Shown: positions 34,919 through 48,944, counted from the first letter of the stretch. The stretch: DNA of 64,000 nucleotides from Okapia johnstoni (GCA_024291935.2 CM044305.1:89272397-89336396), one strand, 5' to 3'. Notes: generated by a model not told the origin, from the sequence alone. Translations and numbers: made by a program.

Positions 34919-35324
34919 CTGCTAACTTCCTAGCTGTAAGGGAGTCTTAGAAAGTGAGTACCTGGCTTTCCATCATTTTAGAGGAAGTCAAGCTGCCTCC
35001 AGCAATGACTTACTAAGATAGAGAATTCTCACAATCGTTTGCAAGTTCAGGTGCTGGGCAGCCTCAAAACATGTCTGGGATTTACTGGAATTCGTCGTGA
35101 GGTTGTTAGGGAGATAAAAAAGATAGTAAGATATAAAACAAGGTAGACTATGTCCAGGTCTCAACAGCTTTATGTGGATGAAGATGGATTAAAAGTTTGT
35201 TTAATTTTTAAATTTTTTAAAATAATAGAACCAGATAGGAAATTAGGTGAGGTAGTTTTATTAATGAACATTTTTATGGAAAAGATGATTATAGTCGGCC
35301 ATCTGGTATTCACAGGTTCTAGTG
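34919..35324. other. Palindrome spacer
   Basis: About 400 bp between the arms. I compared the two halves as reverse complements and found no pairing. No repeat or coding region recognised. Confidence 0.8.
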
Positions 35325-35512
35325 ATCAGGTCGTAAAGAATCTGCCTGCAATGCAAGAGGACCTGGGTTTTCATCCCTGGGTCAGGAAGATCCCCTGGAG
35401 AAGGGAAAATGGCAACCTACTCCAGTATTCTTGTCTGGAGAATTCCATGGACGGAGGAGTCTGGCAGCTACAGTCCATAGGGTCACAGGGAGTCAGACAC
35501 GACCAAAGTGAC
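35325..35512 (+). mobile_element. Bov-tA SINE at inner edge of right arm
   Basis: Sense SINE, mirrored partner of 34,735-34,918. It shares the unusual 'accaaagtgacttgccacg' end. Confidence 0.88.
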
Positions 35513-36068
35513 TTGCCACGCACACATGTACCACCTATCAGATAGAGTGATCCAGACTTGAATCAGAAGCTAGTGACCCAGAGAAACAGGAACAATGAAG
35601 AATCTCTGCTAATTAAATCCTTACCTGTGGTCACATTGAATAAAGAACCAATGAAGGGATGATATGACAGCCAAAACAATCATCGACCAACACGAACAGT
35701 ATGGGGAAATCCATTCCAAGGGCTGCATAAAAGAGTGTTTCTTCTCATTTTCACTGGACAGGATGAAGACAGTAATAAGCAAAAACAAAATTCTTACATT
35801 TTTACCCACGCAAGCATCACTGAAATCCAAAAACTATTATAACTTGAAAATTAAAGCTCTCATGTTTTTTTACCACATTTAAAATTGTTCTTCAAAAATA
35901 AATATAAACCTCATATCTATTGGTGCCACAAAACACTGCGATAAGTCAAATAACACACAAAGTTTGATCTCTGGGGATCACCAAATTAACTGTTTAATTC
36001 ATGGACCTTGGCATGACCATTTTTGTGTGATATTCAGGGTACTGTGCATAAAGAATTTAACCCTAAGT

Positions 36069-36115
36069 ACAGGCATACCTCATTCTATTGCACTTTGCTT
36101 TATTACACTTCACAG

Positions 36116-36151
<36 letters not shown>

Positions 36152-36400
36152 ACAAATTGAAGGTTTGTGGCAACCTGCATTATCAGAGGATAGTTAAAAT
36201 TTTTTAGCAATGAAGCATTTTTAATTAAGATATATATAGTCTTTTTAGACATAATGCTATTACATACAATATAATGTTAAAATATAACTTTTTTATTGTA
36301 CTGAGAAGCCATAAAAAGTGTGTGTGAATCAATTTATTGTGATATATGCTTTATTGTGGTTGGTCTGAAACTGAACCCCAATATCTCCCAAGGTATTCTA
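36069..36400. mobile_element. Tigger1-like DNA transposon remnant (right arm)
   Basis: Mirrored partner of 33,857-34,193, with a longer TA run at 36,119-36,148 inside. Confidence 0.8.
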
Positions 36401-36921
36401 TTCTGGAATTGGGAAAATTTGGTATCAATTTTGGATCATCTCAGGAGCATCATAAAACTAATTCAATGAATCCTTCCTCATCAACCAAAAGGCTGCCCTC
36501 CCTCTTTGTCCAGTCAGACTTGTTGCAGCCTCTCCTGATGATTCTGTCATTTGAGTGAGGCACTGTGCAAGGAGAAGCATAATCAAACCCACATGTCCGG
36601 GCCTTTTGATCAGAAAAGAGCACAACATGTGCTGAAAAGCCAACTACAAGGTCAGACTCTGATGCCACTGGTGAAACAGGCTTTGTGCCTGTTATTCAGT
36701 TCTTAGGGATGGTTGACCCTGAATATTAGGAGGAAATAGGGATGCTGCTACATAATGAGGCTGGAAAGGGGACTGCTGGATCCAGGAGATCCTTGGGGAT
36801 AACTCCTAGTACTGCCATGATCTCCAACGACCAGAATGAGAAGATACAGATAGGACTGCCGAGGGCTTGGATCCCCAGGAGTGGAGGTCTGGGTCACACC
36901 ACCCCTGTCTGAAGAACATCA

Positions 36922-37045
36922 GGGGACTTCCCTGGCAGTCCAGCAGTTAAAACTCCACACTTCCACTGCATGGGGCATGGATTCGATCTCTGGTCAGGGA
37001 ACTAAGATTCCACATACCATGTAGCCAAAAATTAAAAAAAAAAAA
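36922..37045 (+). mobile_element. CHR-type tRNA SINE (right arm)
   Basis: Sense SINE, 'ggggacttccctggcagtcc' to an A-run. Partner at 33,205-33,328. Confidence 0.8.
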
Positions 37046-37236
37046 AAAAGAACATCAGTTTGCCAAGATAAAAGGATATGGAATAGGGGAATGATGAAGT
37101 CAAATATTTACTTTGGCCTTGTGACCTGATGCAGCATGTGGAATTTAGCATTTATTCACACCTTCTTTTTGCAATGATATGTGTGTGTGTGTGTATATAT
37201 ATATAAATTTATTATATAATTCTATACTATATATAT

Positions 37237-37690
37237 CAGTTCAATTCAGTTCAGTTCAGTCGCTCAGTCGTGTCCGACTCTTTGCGACCCCATGAATTGC
37301 AGCACGCCAGGCCTCCCTGTCCATCACCAACTCCCGGAGTCTACCCAAACCCATGTCCATCGAGTCGGTGATGCCATCCAACCATCTCATCCTCTGTCGT
37401 CCCCTTCTCCTCCTGCCCCCAATCTTCCCAGCATTAGGGTCTTTTCCAATGAGTCAACTCCTTCGCATGAGGTGGCCAAAGTATTGGAGTTTCAGCTTCA
37501 ACATCAGTCCTTCCAATGAACACCCAGGATTGATCTCTTTTAGGATGGATTGATTGGATCTCCTTGCAGTCCAAGGGACTCTCAAGAGTCTTCTCCAACA
37601 CCACAGTTCAAAAGCATCAATTCTGCGGCGCTCAGCTTTCTTCACTGTCCAACTCTCACATCCATACATGACCACTGGAAAAACCATATG
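37237..37690 (-). mobile_element. BovB 3' end (right arm), high-identity patch
   Basis: Antisense BovB terminus beginning with the 'tcagttcagttcagtcgctc' repeat. Nearly identical to 32,560-33,009. Confidence 0.92.
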
Positions 37691-39814
37691 TAAAAATACC
37701 ACTATTTAAATTATTTTCTCTTTCTCTCTTACTTAAGGATCATGCACTGTGATGATTAGCTTTAATCTCAGCTATAACATTAAGGAACATTGAGTTGGGA
37801 TCTTGCCAGACCTGAGAAGGAATGGACACAACTAGAAGATCTTGAATGTGAAAGACGAGCTGTGAGACTTTGCATGAGACTTTGCAGATGAGGACTTCCC
37901 TTGGGGAAGAAGTGAGAGCATTTTAAAATTATTACTAATTATAGCTGCACTCAGTGAATAGAGAAATTTTTTCTTTTGGAATATATCAATGTAGGGAACC
38001 TAGGAGGGTAGGCACTGTAGGTCACTGAAGGATGGACCTCAGTAAGTAGGGGTTATTTTGGTGGATTTCGGTTTTTTTGAGATTTTTTGATTGTTTTGTG
38101 TTGTTGTTGGGGGGGAGGTTGTTTGTGGGCTTTTTGTGGGCGTCTTTTTTTTTTTTGTTGGTCATGTGGCTTCTGGATCCTCTATTACACTGTATTTGGA
38201 AAATTCTCCACTCTTGGGGAGTTTGGCTGAATCGGGCAGAGGCCCACCTATACTGCTGACAACTGAAACATTACTACTGGATTCTCAGATTTCCTTTACT
38301 GCCTAAGAGTAGCAGATGGACCTCTAGTTCTCCAAGCAGAAATGCCTTGCCCAAACATTAATTTGGAAAGTTAGTTGTACATAGTTAGAGACTGCAGAGA
38401 ATCCACTGAATCGGTGCCTGGGCAGGAGGCAGCAGCCTGAGAGGTGCCACCTAAAATTCTGTGTTCAGCAGAGTCAGTGTATGGTACTGCTGGTCTCGTT
38501 GGACCAAGTTCTGTAAATACTTCACCTGAAGTCCTGGCGCTAGCTGGCCTCCCCTGTTCTATGGATTTTCATTTCTCTAGATTCACGGAGTATCCAATCA
38601 CCATTTTAATAAATCCCTATGGGCTAACTGTGCAATTAAATATGAGATTTTTCTGTTGTTATAAACTAAGGAACCTGGCTGATTACAGGTGGATATCACT
38701 TTCCACACCCTATCGCATTTCCCCCATTGTGGGAAATAAAACTTTTAAGAAAGGGCTAAGGACCTACAATATAAGATATAAACCCTGGATGTGGCAGGGC
38801 AGGGTTTGATCTAGGTGAACTGGTCTCTCTCATCTCGTGCTCTTCCACTGTGGCACACTTTCATATGCAGAACTGAAATACTTAAATCAAAGGACACTGT
38901 TAAAGTAAATGCCGAAAACAGTCATGCACATTTTTTTAATGGAAGATCAGGAAAAAATTACTGTTTTTCCAGCGGACGTTTTCCCAAATTCCGCCTTATC
39001 CAGTATCAACACCAGAGTGGAAAGCCTGGAATGCAATAATTTCCATCCTCTTTCAAAAATCAAACCTGTTTCCTTTCCCTGCCAGCGTGTGCCAGAAAAA
39101 AAAAAAAAAAAAGTTCCAAGAAAACGCAAGAAAAAGTCAAAATACAGTATCTTTTGTCCTCTCTTGCTATAAAGTAGAAACCATTCTTTGAATAATTAAT
39201 TAATTACAATATAATTAAGGGAAATAACTCAAGGAGACTCGGGACAGATTCCTCTCTGCATTAACAATTGTGCGAGTTGTACACGCTCCAAAGTCAACAA
39301 GGCAGCCCTTTCACTAAGAACATGGAAATTGGCTCCATGCCTGTTTTGATTAGAACAAACACCCTGCTTCGCCTCCCAGAGATCTTTGGTTTGGTTGATG
39401 TCTCGTACAGTGGGACCCAAATAATTCGCTTTATTGAACAAATACATCTTTGCATTGTATATTAAGAGTTTCAGAGCCTTGTGACCTGGAATTCAGTTTT
39501 TATAGTACATGGAGGATTCTGAAAAATAGAAATTATTTTCACCTCTTTTTGAAGCTTCTGTCATTCACTTTGTCAGTGCCCCAAATTCAATTTCTTTATG
39601 ATGTTAGTGCCTTAAGAAGATAAACTGGCGGCAAACTAAGCATAACCAGCAGGGTCATCAGACCTCCTTCTTACAAACGGATTCTAGAAAAAGCATGTAA
39701 TTCCATGGGACAGGGATGAAAAAAAGCTCTGCCCAGAAGGGAGTTTTTCAGCCTTATTGGCTTGCTCTCAAGAATGTACTAATAGATAGACATGCTATTT
39801 TGTATTTTGTTCGT
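37691..39814. other. Arm-unique DNA (right arm)
   Basis: Mirrors 30,476-32,559. A 121-codon frame at 38,444-38,809 is not kept in the other arm and is not called as a gene. G/T-rich tract near 38,050-38,160. Confidence 0.5.
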
Positions 39815-40085
39815 TGCTCTTTCAGTCACTAAGTCGTTCCTACTCTTTTGGGACCCTGATGAACTGCAGCATGCCAGGCTCCTCGGTCTTCACTCTTCTG
39901 GAGTTTGCTCAAATTCAATGTCCATTGAATCAGTGATGCTATCTAACCATCTCATCCTTGCCACCCACCCCCTTCTCCCTTTCGCCCTTCAGTCTTTTCC
40001 CAGCTTCAGGGTCTTTGCCAATTAAGTCAGCTACTTTGCATCGGTGGCCCAAAGTACTGGAGCTTCATTTCAGGCATCAAAGAAA
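39815..40085 (-). mobile_element. BovB/BOV-A 3' piece (right arm)
   Basis: Mirrored partner of 30,215-30,475. Confidence 0.83.
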
Positions 40086-40259
40086 GACAACGACCTTTCA
40101 CTCTCAGATCTGGGATTCCCCTTTTACCCTACTCTGGGAAATCATTTAGATAATTAGACATTTTCATACCCTCCAGGATCAGTATGGCAGTGATTCTGAA
40201 ATAAACCTTTAGAACTACACTGTACCACAAACTCCACTCGGTTTCTTATCTTTTTAAAA

Positions 40260-40870
40260 AATCTTCACTGGAGTGCCAGAGTGTCGTGGGCAGAATAATG
40301 CCGTATTCATAACATGTCCTCCACCCCATGTCTTCATCCCGCGCTTGCAACCTATGAATATGTCACTTCAAACAGAAAAAGAGACCTCCTTGAAGATGTG
40401 TTGATGATGGTTAAGGATCTTAAATTAGGGAAATTATCCGGATTATTTGGGTGAGGGCTCCCTTCTATCACAGTAGTCCTTAGAAGTAGAAATTTTCTTG
40501 GCTGTGTTAGAAATGAAGAAAGGGGAAGAAGGCGAGACTGGAAGGGTAAGGGAGGACTCAGCCTACAATCCCCTGGCTTTTGAAGGAGAGGTCTCTGGAT
40601 AACAGCCCTCAGCTGACAGTCAGCAAGGATTCAGGATCACAGTCCTACAAACAAGCAATGGAACTAAATTCTGTCAACAATCCAATGAGGAAGGAAACAA
40701 GTGCCCCTTAGTGCCTCTAGAAAGGAACGCAGCTGTGGACACCAGGATTTTAGCTCCGTGTGAAAACAGGTCAGACTTCTAGGAAGAACCATAAGATAAT
40801 GATCTGTGTTGTTTAAACTTGCTGAAGTTTCGTGGTAAAACTGGTTACAGCAAGATGGGAAAGTGAATAC
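40260..40870 (+). mobile_element. MaLR-type LTR (right arm)
   Basis: Mirrored partner of 29,445-30,020, sense orientation. Confidence 0.6.
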
Positions 40871-42721
40871 AAATGACGTAAGCCACCACCTGAGATCTTA
40901 ATTGTTCTTTGACTGTTTAAGTTCACTTTAGAAACAAGGATTTCAGCAGGGCCAAGGGAAGTGAGGCGGCTTTTTGTGGTTGCTATTATTTGCTCTTTCA
41001 TCATTTTGTCTGCTGACCCAGCCCTGGCCTGCTCTGCAGTGGAGTGCTAGCATCTTCTTTCTCGTGTGAAATTCCTCCAGATGATGTGAGCCGCCAGGGT
41101 TGTGGACTGATTAGTATCTGAGCTATAAAGAAGGCAATTTCTCCTCAGTGTGATCACAGAATGTTCGTAACTAGTGAGGGGACAATTCCTATTTAGTTGA
41201 AGTAAAACAGATGCCCAGTTAAAATTGATTTCTTGGGGGAATACCTGGGAGCTTATTTCAGACTGGGACTCTGAACTAGTCTTTGGCTTACAGTTGGGAT
41301 TATGGTTTCCATCACTCTGGTTGGTTCAAAGAATTCAGCCCTGGATTGTGCATAAAATCATGAGGGAGCTTTTAGAAAAAACAGGGTGATGCCAGGTTCC
41401 CCACCCAGGGGATTTGATTCCAATTGGTCACCAGCAGGGCCATAAAACAGTATATTATTTTTAAAAAGCACTCCTGTTCTAACGTGCTTCACATCAGGCT
41501 CGGATTTCTGCCCCCAATCTCACAGTGCACACTGAATTCTACTTAAAAGCGCCAGATTAATGATATTAAATGTCAATGTTAAGAAAGAGACCTGTTAGTA
41601 CCAGTGTTATCCTGGTTACATAGGGTTTTGCAAAAGCATAATGCTTAATTGGGATTTCCACCTTGTTCTTCTCTAAAAGTTTCTTCTCTTTCCCTGTGCT
41701 CATTTAACCTTGTTAGAGAAGACTTTCTTGCCAACCTTGACTGGTTTGACACGCCTGGACTCCATTTCATGCCGGGGATCCTATGCTATCACGGCCTATT
41801 CTTGTGCCTCTCCGGTATCCTGGAACTAAACTTCCTTCCTTCAAACCCAGTCCAAAAGGGTTGACGGCCCCTTCCTGATGCTCACCACCTGGCTGCCTGA
41901 ACCTCTTATAGCATACAGAGGGTCCTTGCCACACTGGGTGGGCTGCAAGCCAGCCCTCCTCCTCCTCCACAGAAGGTTGCTTCTGAAACTTGGCCAACGC
42001 CAAGTCAGGTTATTGGTGTTCACCAAAGTGGTGGTTGTACAAAGAACAATGATTATTAGCAGCTTGTCGGTCAAAACACTCACCTAAGGGGGCGGTGAAA
42101 CTCATCCAAACGTGCTTTATCTTCACACAGATTTATCCTGAATAGGTGTCCTATGTCAACTTTGAATTTTTCAAGATTAACTTTTGGTTTACTCAAAGAT
42201 AACTTTTAAAGTCCCTGTACTTTCTAGTATTACATCTTGATATTCATAACTTATTAATCAAGTTGGCCCAATTCAACATCATTTTTAAGATGTGCCTTCA
42301 CAAAATTAATTAAATGCCTAAATAGTTTAAAACTGACTTTGTAGATTTAGTTTATTCTACTTTTAATTTTTTTGCTATCCGTTATTGAGACCTTCCATTT
42401 GGACTCTCAAGTCACTATATTTTATGCCGAATTCATCAGAATCTTTTGAAGCAGAATAGAATTATGTTGTAAACTTTTGTACCTTATTGCTGGATTTGAG
42501 TGGAGCAAATTCTGTCATATCTTCTTTGGCCGAAGGGCATAACTCACACATTTTTAAATAGCCTCTCTTAGGAATTCTACACGGCTCTCCTGGTTTTTGT
42601 TTGATCTGTAGTCTTTTAGGCTCTTGGCTTGACCACCCTCCACCCACACCCACGCATCATTGGCTAACAGCATCCACACCAATGCCTTGTCTTGTCCCTA
42701 AGTTTTTGACCCTCCTTTAGT
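40871..42721. other. Arm-unique DNA (right arm)
   Basis: Mirrors 27,713-29,444. No supported gene. Confidence 0.5.
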
Positions 42722-42925
42722 ATTAGTTTGCTCAGTCATGTCTGACTCTTTGTGACCCCATGGACTGTAGCCTGCCAGGTTCCTCTGTCCATGGATTTTC
42801 CAGGCAAGAATACTGGAGTGGGTTGCCATTTCCTTCTCCAGGGGATCTTCCTGACCAAGGGATTGAAACCCAGGTCACCCACATTGACTGGTAGATTCTT
42901 CACTGTATGAGCACAAGCGCGTTAT
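42722..42925 (-). mobile_element. Bov-tA SINE (right arm)
   Basis: Antisense partner of 27,503-27,712. Confidence 0.88.
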
Positions 42926-44439
42926 GCTAACACCCCTTCCTAGACCAAGTTCCTGTTGCTGGGGATCCCGACCTCTTGCATGTTGCTCTTCTTTCCCTTT
43001 CTTTATTGCCTCTCACTGTCTTTACCCACCCATCAAGTCTCATTCAGATCCCACACTGCCTTCACACAGTCCAGGGTGATCTTCTCTCTTCCCAACATGT
43101 GCCAAACCATTGCTGATTACTATTCAATTTATATTACCTTGCCACCTCATATTATTGCTAGATAATTTTTCCCTGCTTTTTTTTTTCCCTGTATTTTTCT
43201 TACCTAGTTTAGAAAACTTTAGAAGGGTTACAAGCTGTGTTTCAGTCATTTATATCTCGGCTTCTGGCCTAGCATTGGTACCTTGGGCATTGACGACAGG
43301 CTGAGTAAGACAAGAGGGCATGTGTAAATTCTGCTCCTGCCCAACTATGTATGATGGTCAAGGACACTAAGCCAATGTATTAATTTTAAACAAACCCATG
43401 GCACTTGAGACCATTGGGACAACATTTTTATCAGGGGATAGCATGTCACTCTGCTTCTCAGATTTCGGGATGCTGATTTACTGACTTCAGCCAGCTAGTA
43501 AATTCCAGACAGCGTATTGGTACTGATTTTCCATCTGAAATCACAATCGCCTGTACGTTGTTGCAACACTTCTGTCTGAAACTCTCCTCCTGTGTGCTTT
43601 ACTCCTATGGGAAGGAAAGAAAATGCTGAATAAATATTTCAGCATGCCACCACTTATGGACAATGAGTATGTGTGGAGAGGCACGGAAATGAGAGAAGCA
43701 GCTCACAATTATAGGTTTAGTTTTGTCAGGGACACTAATGGGACAAACAGGACCATATTTTTTATCAAAACTAAGTTTGCTGTCCTAAGAAATATGCAGT
43801 AGGAAGAGCAAAAGAGTATTCAATAGTTCCGTCCTACCTGAGGAAGAAAATAGAGAAAAAACATTCTCACGAAACAAATGAACCACAATGTACAACAAAT
43901 TCCCCAGAATGAGATGTCTCTGATTTACTGCAGGAAAAGAGTGGGGTCTCTCATTTCAACTATGGGTCTGGCGGGCGTGGTTTTATTTGAAAGCAGTTGC
44001 CCTATCCCCACCCAGCCTCAAAAGAATGACTCATGCACCTGCCCCCAGGGCCAAATGTTTTATACAAATTTATTTCTACATCACCATGGCAACAGTCAAA
44101 TATATGCTCTCCACTTTGGGGGTGGGTTAGACTGAATAATACTGCCATTTTTTTTTTTTTTGGGTATCTGATTTGACTAGTTATAGATTATGAAATAATA
44201 ATCACAGGAAAGAGGCCATTTGGTACAAGAGAGCTGTCCACCATAGCATGAAGCAGAAGCAAAAAAGAAAAGAAGGAGACCAAAACAACACATTTTTTTT
44301 GGTTTACCAAAAATAAATAGATAATAATTCTTTTAACTTTGTTTAACAAATCGTATGTCTACTCCTGTGAAATTAGCCACACATAACACTGAACCACCTA
44401 AGGAAGATGGGAAAATAGAGATAATGATAGTTACTGAGG
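42926..44439. other. Arm-unique DNA (right arm)
   Basis: Mirrors 25,991-27,502, without the poly-G run. No supported gene. Confidence 0.5.
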
Positions 44440-44590
44440 TTTTACTATGAGGTGCCCTAATCCTCACAGCTTCACTTATTTTTATTCCTGTTTTACAGAT
44501 GCAGAATCTGAGACATCGGAGATGAGATTAACGGTTATTCAACAGGTAAGTTACAGAGCAAGGATCTCATACTCTGGAAGTCTGATCCAA
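44440..44590 (-). mobile_element. MIR fragment (right arm)
   Basis: Antisense partner of 25,835-25,990. Confidence 0.65.
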
Positions 44591-44829
44591 GGGACCCACG
44601 TCAACAAAACACTACAATCTGATGACCAAAGGTTAATGAGGAGAGAGGAAGATCCTCAGTGTCATCTGGTTGTGTTAATTTGTTGGTTTTTATGCCAACT
44701 AAAGTCAGATTATATCAAGGCTTTGAAGACTAAAATAGGGTGGATTTCTAATTTGTCAGTAGTTAAATGATAAACAAGCAAAAAAACTGAGGAAGTGGTA
44801 GAGTTAGTAGAGTAGAGGGTCCCAGCTGG

Positions 44830-45117
44830 TAGGATGGGACATATTCCACTCACAGATGCATGGAGAAAGTTTCTGTTTGCTGCCAATCAACCTAAATTCT
44901 CCTTATGCTCCCTCCTTATGCTCGGTGTTACGTTCCACAGCAAGGACTCACCCATTTTGACCAGGCATCTTACAAACTCATAGCTCTCTCTATCTCACAA
45001 GGGGAACTTCTGCTGGGGACGGATCGGGACCAACTCCACCGCCATGAATGGAAACACAAACCACCAGAACTTATCCTACCAACAGAGAGCCATCAGGGAC
45101 CACCCATGACACCATAA
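44830..45117 (+). other. Mirror of the unrecognised protein-like stretch
   Basis: Counterpart of 25,330-25,617. The last ~70 codons are open, with similar His/Pro/Thr-rich residues, but one-base gaps change the frame relative to the other copy. Confidence 0.2.
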
Positions 45118-45609
45118 TGCACGCTGAAGTAACGTCTCATTTGCCGGACACCCCACTCGCTGCTTGATATTGCTGGACTCAGAAAGGGCTAATAGCTTGG
45201 GTCAGAGCCATTATTTGAGAAGATTAAAAAGGGAGACAATGACCACATTCATTTAATGCTCACAACTAAGAGATTCTGGTTGGACATAAATTCAAATGCA
45301 AATGAGGATCTAAATGGCAATCACTTATTTTTAGGCATTGATAATAATTTAAGCATTTTGTCAATTGTTGTACTCAGCAGGTTTTTTAGGACCTAGTCAG
45401 GTCGTTAAAGGTAACATTGAAGTCAGTAACTATGGGGCTTAATGCTTTATGCTGGGTTCATAATGCAAAATGGCTATCCACAGAAAGGCAGGGGCACTAT
45501 CCTATTACTGTGAGAACCTGTCATGGAGAGGCTCAGCAACCTGTGATGTCAGGAAATTATCTCATCATCACAGTGCACACCCTACAGACTGGACTGTCCA
45601 AGCTCATTA

Positions 45610-45760
45610 CCCACCTCTGCGCTGACTGCCTCTGGGATCGGTAAGTTACTTTATTCTCTGTCCCTCAGTTTCAATTACTCAAAATAGGGATAGTAATAGC
45701 TCCTACCTTGTAATGATGGTTCTGAGGATCAAGGACACTAAACTGACACGGGTGCTTCCT
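45610..45760 (+). mobile_element. MIR fragment (right arm)
   Basis: Sense partner of 24,720-24,885. Confidence 0.5.
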
Positions 45761-45904
45761 GGACACCCTGCCACATGTTTCAAATCTTAGTTTTTTGAAC
45801 TTTGTCATTCAGTTGAGCATAATTTATTTCCATCTAAGCTCAGTCTGACCCCTGAATATGCTTTTGTTTGGAAAGTCAGTTTATCTGCTAAAACTGGGAG
45901 TTTG

Positions 45905-46130
45905 TGCTATGGGCTCAGTCATTCAGTTGTGTTCCAGCTCTTTGCTCTTCTTGGGACGGTAGCCTGGGGAGGGATTCTCTGTCCATGGGATTTTCCAGGC
46001 AAGAATACTGGAGTGGGTTGCTATTTCCTTCTCCAGGGGATCTTCCCAACTCAGGGATTGAACCCGCGTCTCCTGCATCTTCTGCATTGGCAGGCAGATT
46101 CTTACATTGTGACACCTGTGAAGCCTATGA
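45905..46130 (-). mobile_element. Bov-tA SINE (right arm)
   Basis: Antisense partner of 24,315-24,543. This copy is close to the usual SINE sequence. Confidence 0.88.
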
Positions 46131-46221
46131 ACTGAGGGAGGACACTGTATAAAAAAGTTTGTCTTTCAAATTTTATCAATTTGTCTTCTTTTGCTCATGT
46201 CAGTTTTTCTAAAAGTATTTC

Positions 46222-46432
46222 AGCCAAAGGGGCCTCCCAGATATCGTGAGCCCTAACGGGCAATGCAAGAGATGTAAGGAGATGTGGATTTTGATCCCTG
46301 GATTGGGAAGATTCCCTGGAGAAGAAAATGGCAACCCACTCCAGTATTCTTGCCTGGGAAAATCCCATGGACAGAGGAACCTGGCAGGCTACAGTCCATG
46401 GGGTCACAAAGAGTCAGACACAGCTGAGCACA
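46222..46432 (+). mobile_element. Bov-tA SINE (right arm)
   Basis: Sense partner of 24,013-24,217. Confidence 0.87.
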
Positions 46433-47859
46433 CACATAATACATTAACAGTGCAACAGTCAAGCTCAGTTTCTTTTTAAAATCCTGTTAATTAGGATCAT
46501 AGTCCCAACCAAGCACCTGGATCAAGTTCAAAGGGCAGGGAGCAGGGCACAGCAGAGGGGTCAAAACGAATTTCATAAAAAACAAACCATAAAGTTTCGT
46601 TGCTGTTGAATCCACTCTAATGCTTGCATGGCCAGCTCTATACGGAATGGGACCCAATCCCATTTGTTAACTAACAATACACTTAGTGAGAGGGGTGCAA
46701 GCTGCCTTCAACATTCCCACTTTTCTTCCAGAATTCCTACAAAGAATGGATTCTAATGATTAACGGTTCTGGGGGACTGTGTGGGAGGGAGCATGTGTAC
46801 CTGCCTGCAGTTTCATTTATCAATAGCATAAAGATTTGTTTCTACTTAGTGGCATATTTACTTATTTTACTTGCAGGGCCACGTTGCGAGGTACTCATGA
46901 GGACAGTGACTGGGGCCAATCATATGTCCCCCCAATTGGCTCCTTGCTTGACTGCCACTTCTCTCCAATTTCCCACTCTTTGGCAAAGTGGCAAATTATT
47001 AACACATTAAGAATGTTGCTATCATTATGCTTTAAGGGTATTTTGAGAATTTCTTATATTCCATTCTCCCTTCCCACCAAGATCAATGAGGCATCCTGGA
47101 ATATTTCGAAATTAGGTTTTGTCTAGATGTATTAGAAAAGGGAAAAGGCAGGCCACAGAAATGCTATTTGACCAGAGCCATTCTCCTGATTTTAGGAAAG
47201 TCTTCCTTTTGAATTTTCAGCTAAATACCCAATGTAACAGGCATGTCTATTCCACTAGCTTGAAATGTTTCTTGAAGAATGGCCTAAAATGCTAAAACTA
47301 GTGGATTATGTGATGATCCAGTTCAGTTACAGGAGTTCTTGGGTGATGGGACTTCTAGTAACTTTGCTTTTTACTGGGCTTTGCTTCCCAGCTCCTATAA
47401 CACTGGAAGAGGCTGGAACACAATGATGTTACTGTTTCTAGGTACGGGTGATGGTTAGATGTTCTGCATTCCAGTCGTGGCTAGACTCAAATGCCTTGGA
47501 GCTGGTTAGATGACAAGGCCAGAGTCCCTAGGGTACATCAACAAATCAGTCTATGCATTTATTGTGCTGTGTAGGAAAGGCAGGAGATTTTTAGAATTCC
47601 CACATTTTCCACAAGAAGCCAGAAATTCAGGAGTGTTTGTACAATATATCCTGATTTTTAATGTTGGCAAATTACTAAAATGTTTTTCAAAGGACAGCAT
47701 GGCATGAACAAGAGGTAAATTCACAATCTCTGACCATAGAAGACAACCTGGAACATTTGCACTTGACCTCTTGAAAGGTTGGTGACCTTGGAGCAATAAT
47801 GAATATTATTTTAGTTGTCCCATGTTATATTTGTATGGTACCTAAAAGGCCTTGGCTAT
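46433..47859. other. Arm-unique DNA (right arm)
   Basis: Mirrors 22,641-24,012. No gene or named repeat. Confidence 0.5.
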
Positions 47860-47985
47860 TGTTACATCCATTATCTATTTCATCCTACAATATCACTGAT
47901 TTAAGGACTAGTACTATTTCAGTCCCCAGATGAGAAAACTAGTCTCAAAGAGTCTGAGTTTAACTTACCCAAGATCCCAAAGCAA
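47860..47985 (-). mobile_element. MIR fragment (right arm)
   Basis: Antisense partner of 22,490-22,640. Confidence 0.65.
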
Positions 47986-48723
47986 GTCCCACCTTGGGGA
48001 TCTGTCACGGGGCAAGTCATGCCCCTCCTCAGCATGAGGCTTACTGCTCCTTGCACCTAAGTCCTGGAATTCCACTGAGCCACTTCAGACTAGGAGTATT
48101 ACTACATTCAAATCCCATGTGGGTAGGATGTTGACCACTCCAGATACAAAATTTTATTTTAAGTCTTTCTTCCTTTAGTTGAAAGAGTGTTACAGTTTTG
48201 TGTGTTTACTGTTTTGCCAACAAATATCTATAAATCTAGTCAGTCAAAAAGCTACTGTTGAAGCAAATTGGCATGCTATGCATTCAAATGTCTGAAACTT
48301 GGCAAAATTTTGGCATACAGAGTGCTATGAGAAGCTGCCAACACTAGTGGCAGGAATAAGAGAAAGGTAAAGCATGGAGCACTACTGGATTTTTGTTTTA
48401 CCATGACAGTTACGTGAGAACTGAGGACTGGTAAAGGGGGTGGAAAATTCTGTGTGGAATTTTACCAGAAGCCAAGGTCCATTTTTTTTTTAATTACTTA
48501 TAACAGTAAATAGTTACCAAGGCAACTGTCACCAAGTTACTACATCCGTGGTGGAAATTACAATACACACACACACACACACACACACACATCTCTTTCA
48601 ATGAAAGGCCCCTGATTCATTTCTCCAATCCTTTTCTATCATCATCACAGTATCTGCAGCAGCTTTGATATCATCATTTCTTCAGTGAACATAGGATTTG
48701 AAAAAGTGTGTGTACTGTGTGTA

Positions 48724-48754
<31 letters not shown>

Positions 48755-48944
48755 AATGGATGCGAGCCAGTTAGAAAAGGGAGTCAAATATTTTGATCAA
48801 TTACTGCAGCGCAGGCTTAGTCACATTAGTTTAGGACTGCTGATATTATTTTAATAGGATCACTATTAGATGGGGGGAAAGTGATTAAAGGACTGAGCAG
48901 CCCTCTGCCATAAAGCAGTGGGGGTGCAATGGTTACTCACGAAG
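47986..48944. other. Arm-unique DNA with microsatellites (right arm)
   Basis: Pure (CA)n at about 48,566-48,591 and a GT/GA compound tract at about 48,705-48,755. Mirrors 21,560-22,489. Confidence 0.6.

Noticed and set aside
38444..38809. A 121-codon plus-strand frame in the right arm
   Set aside because: The mirrored left-arm sequence (about 31,440-31,800) does not keep the frame or the residues, and no domain is recognisable.
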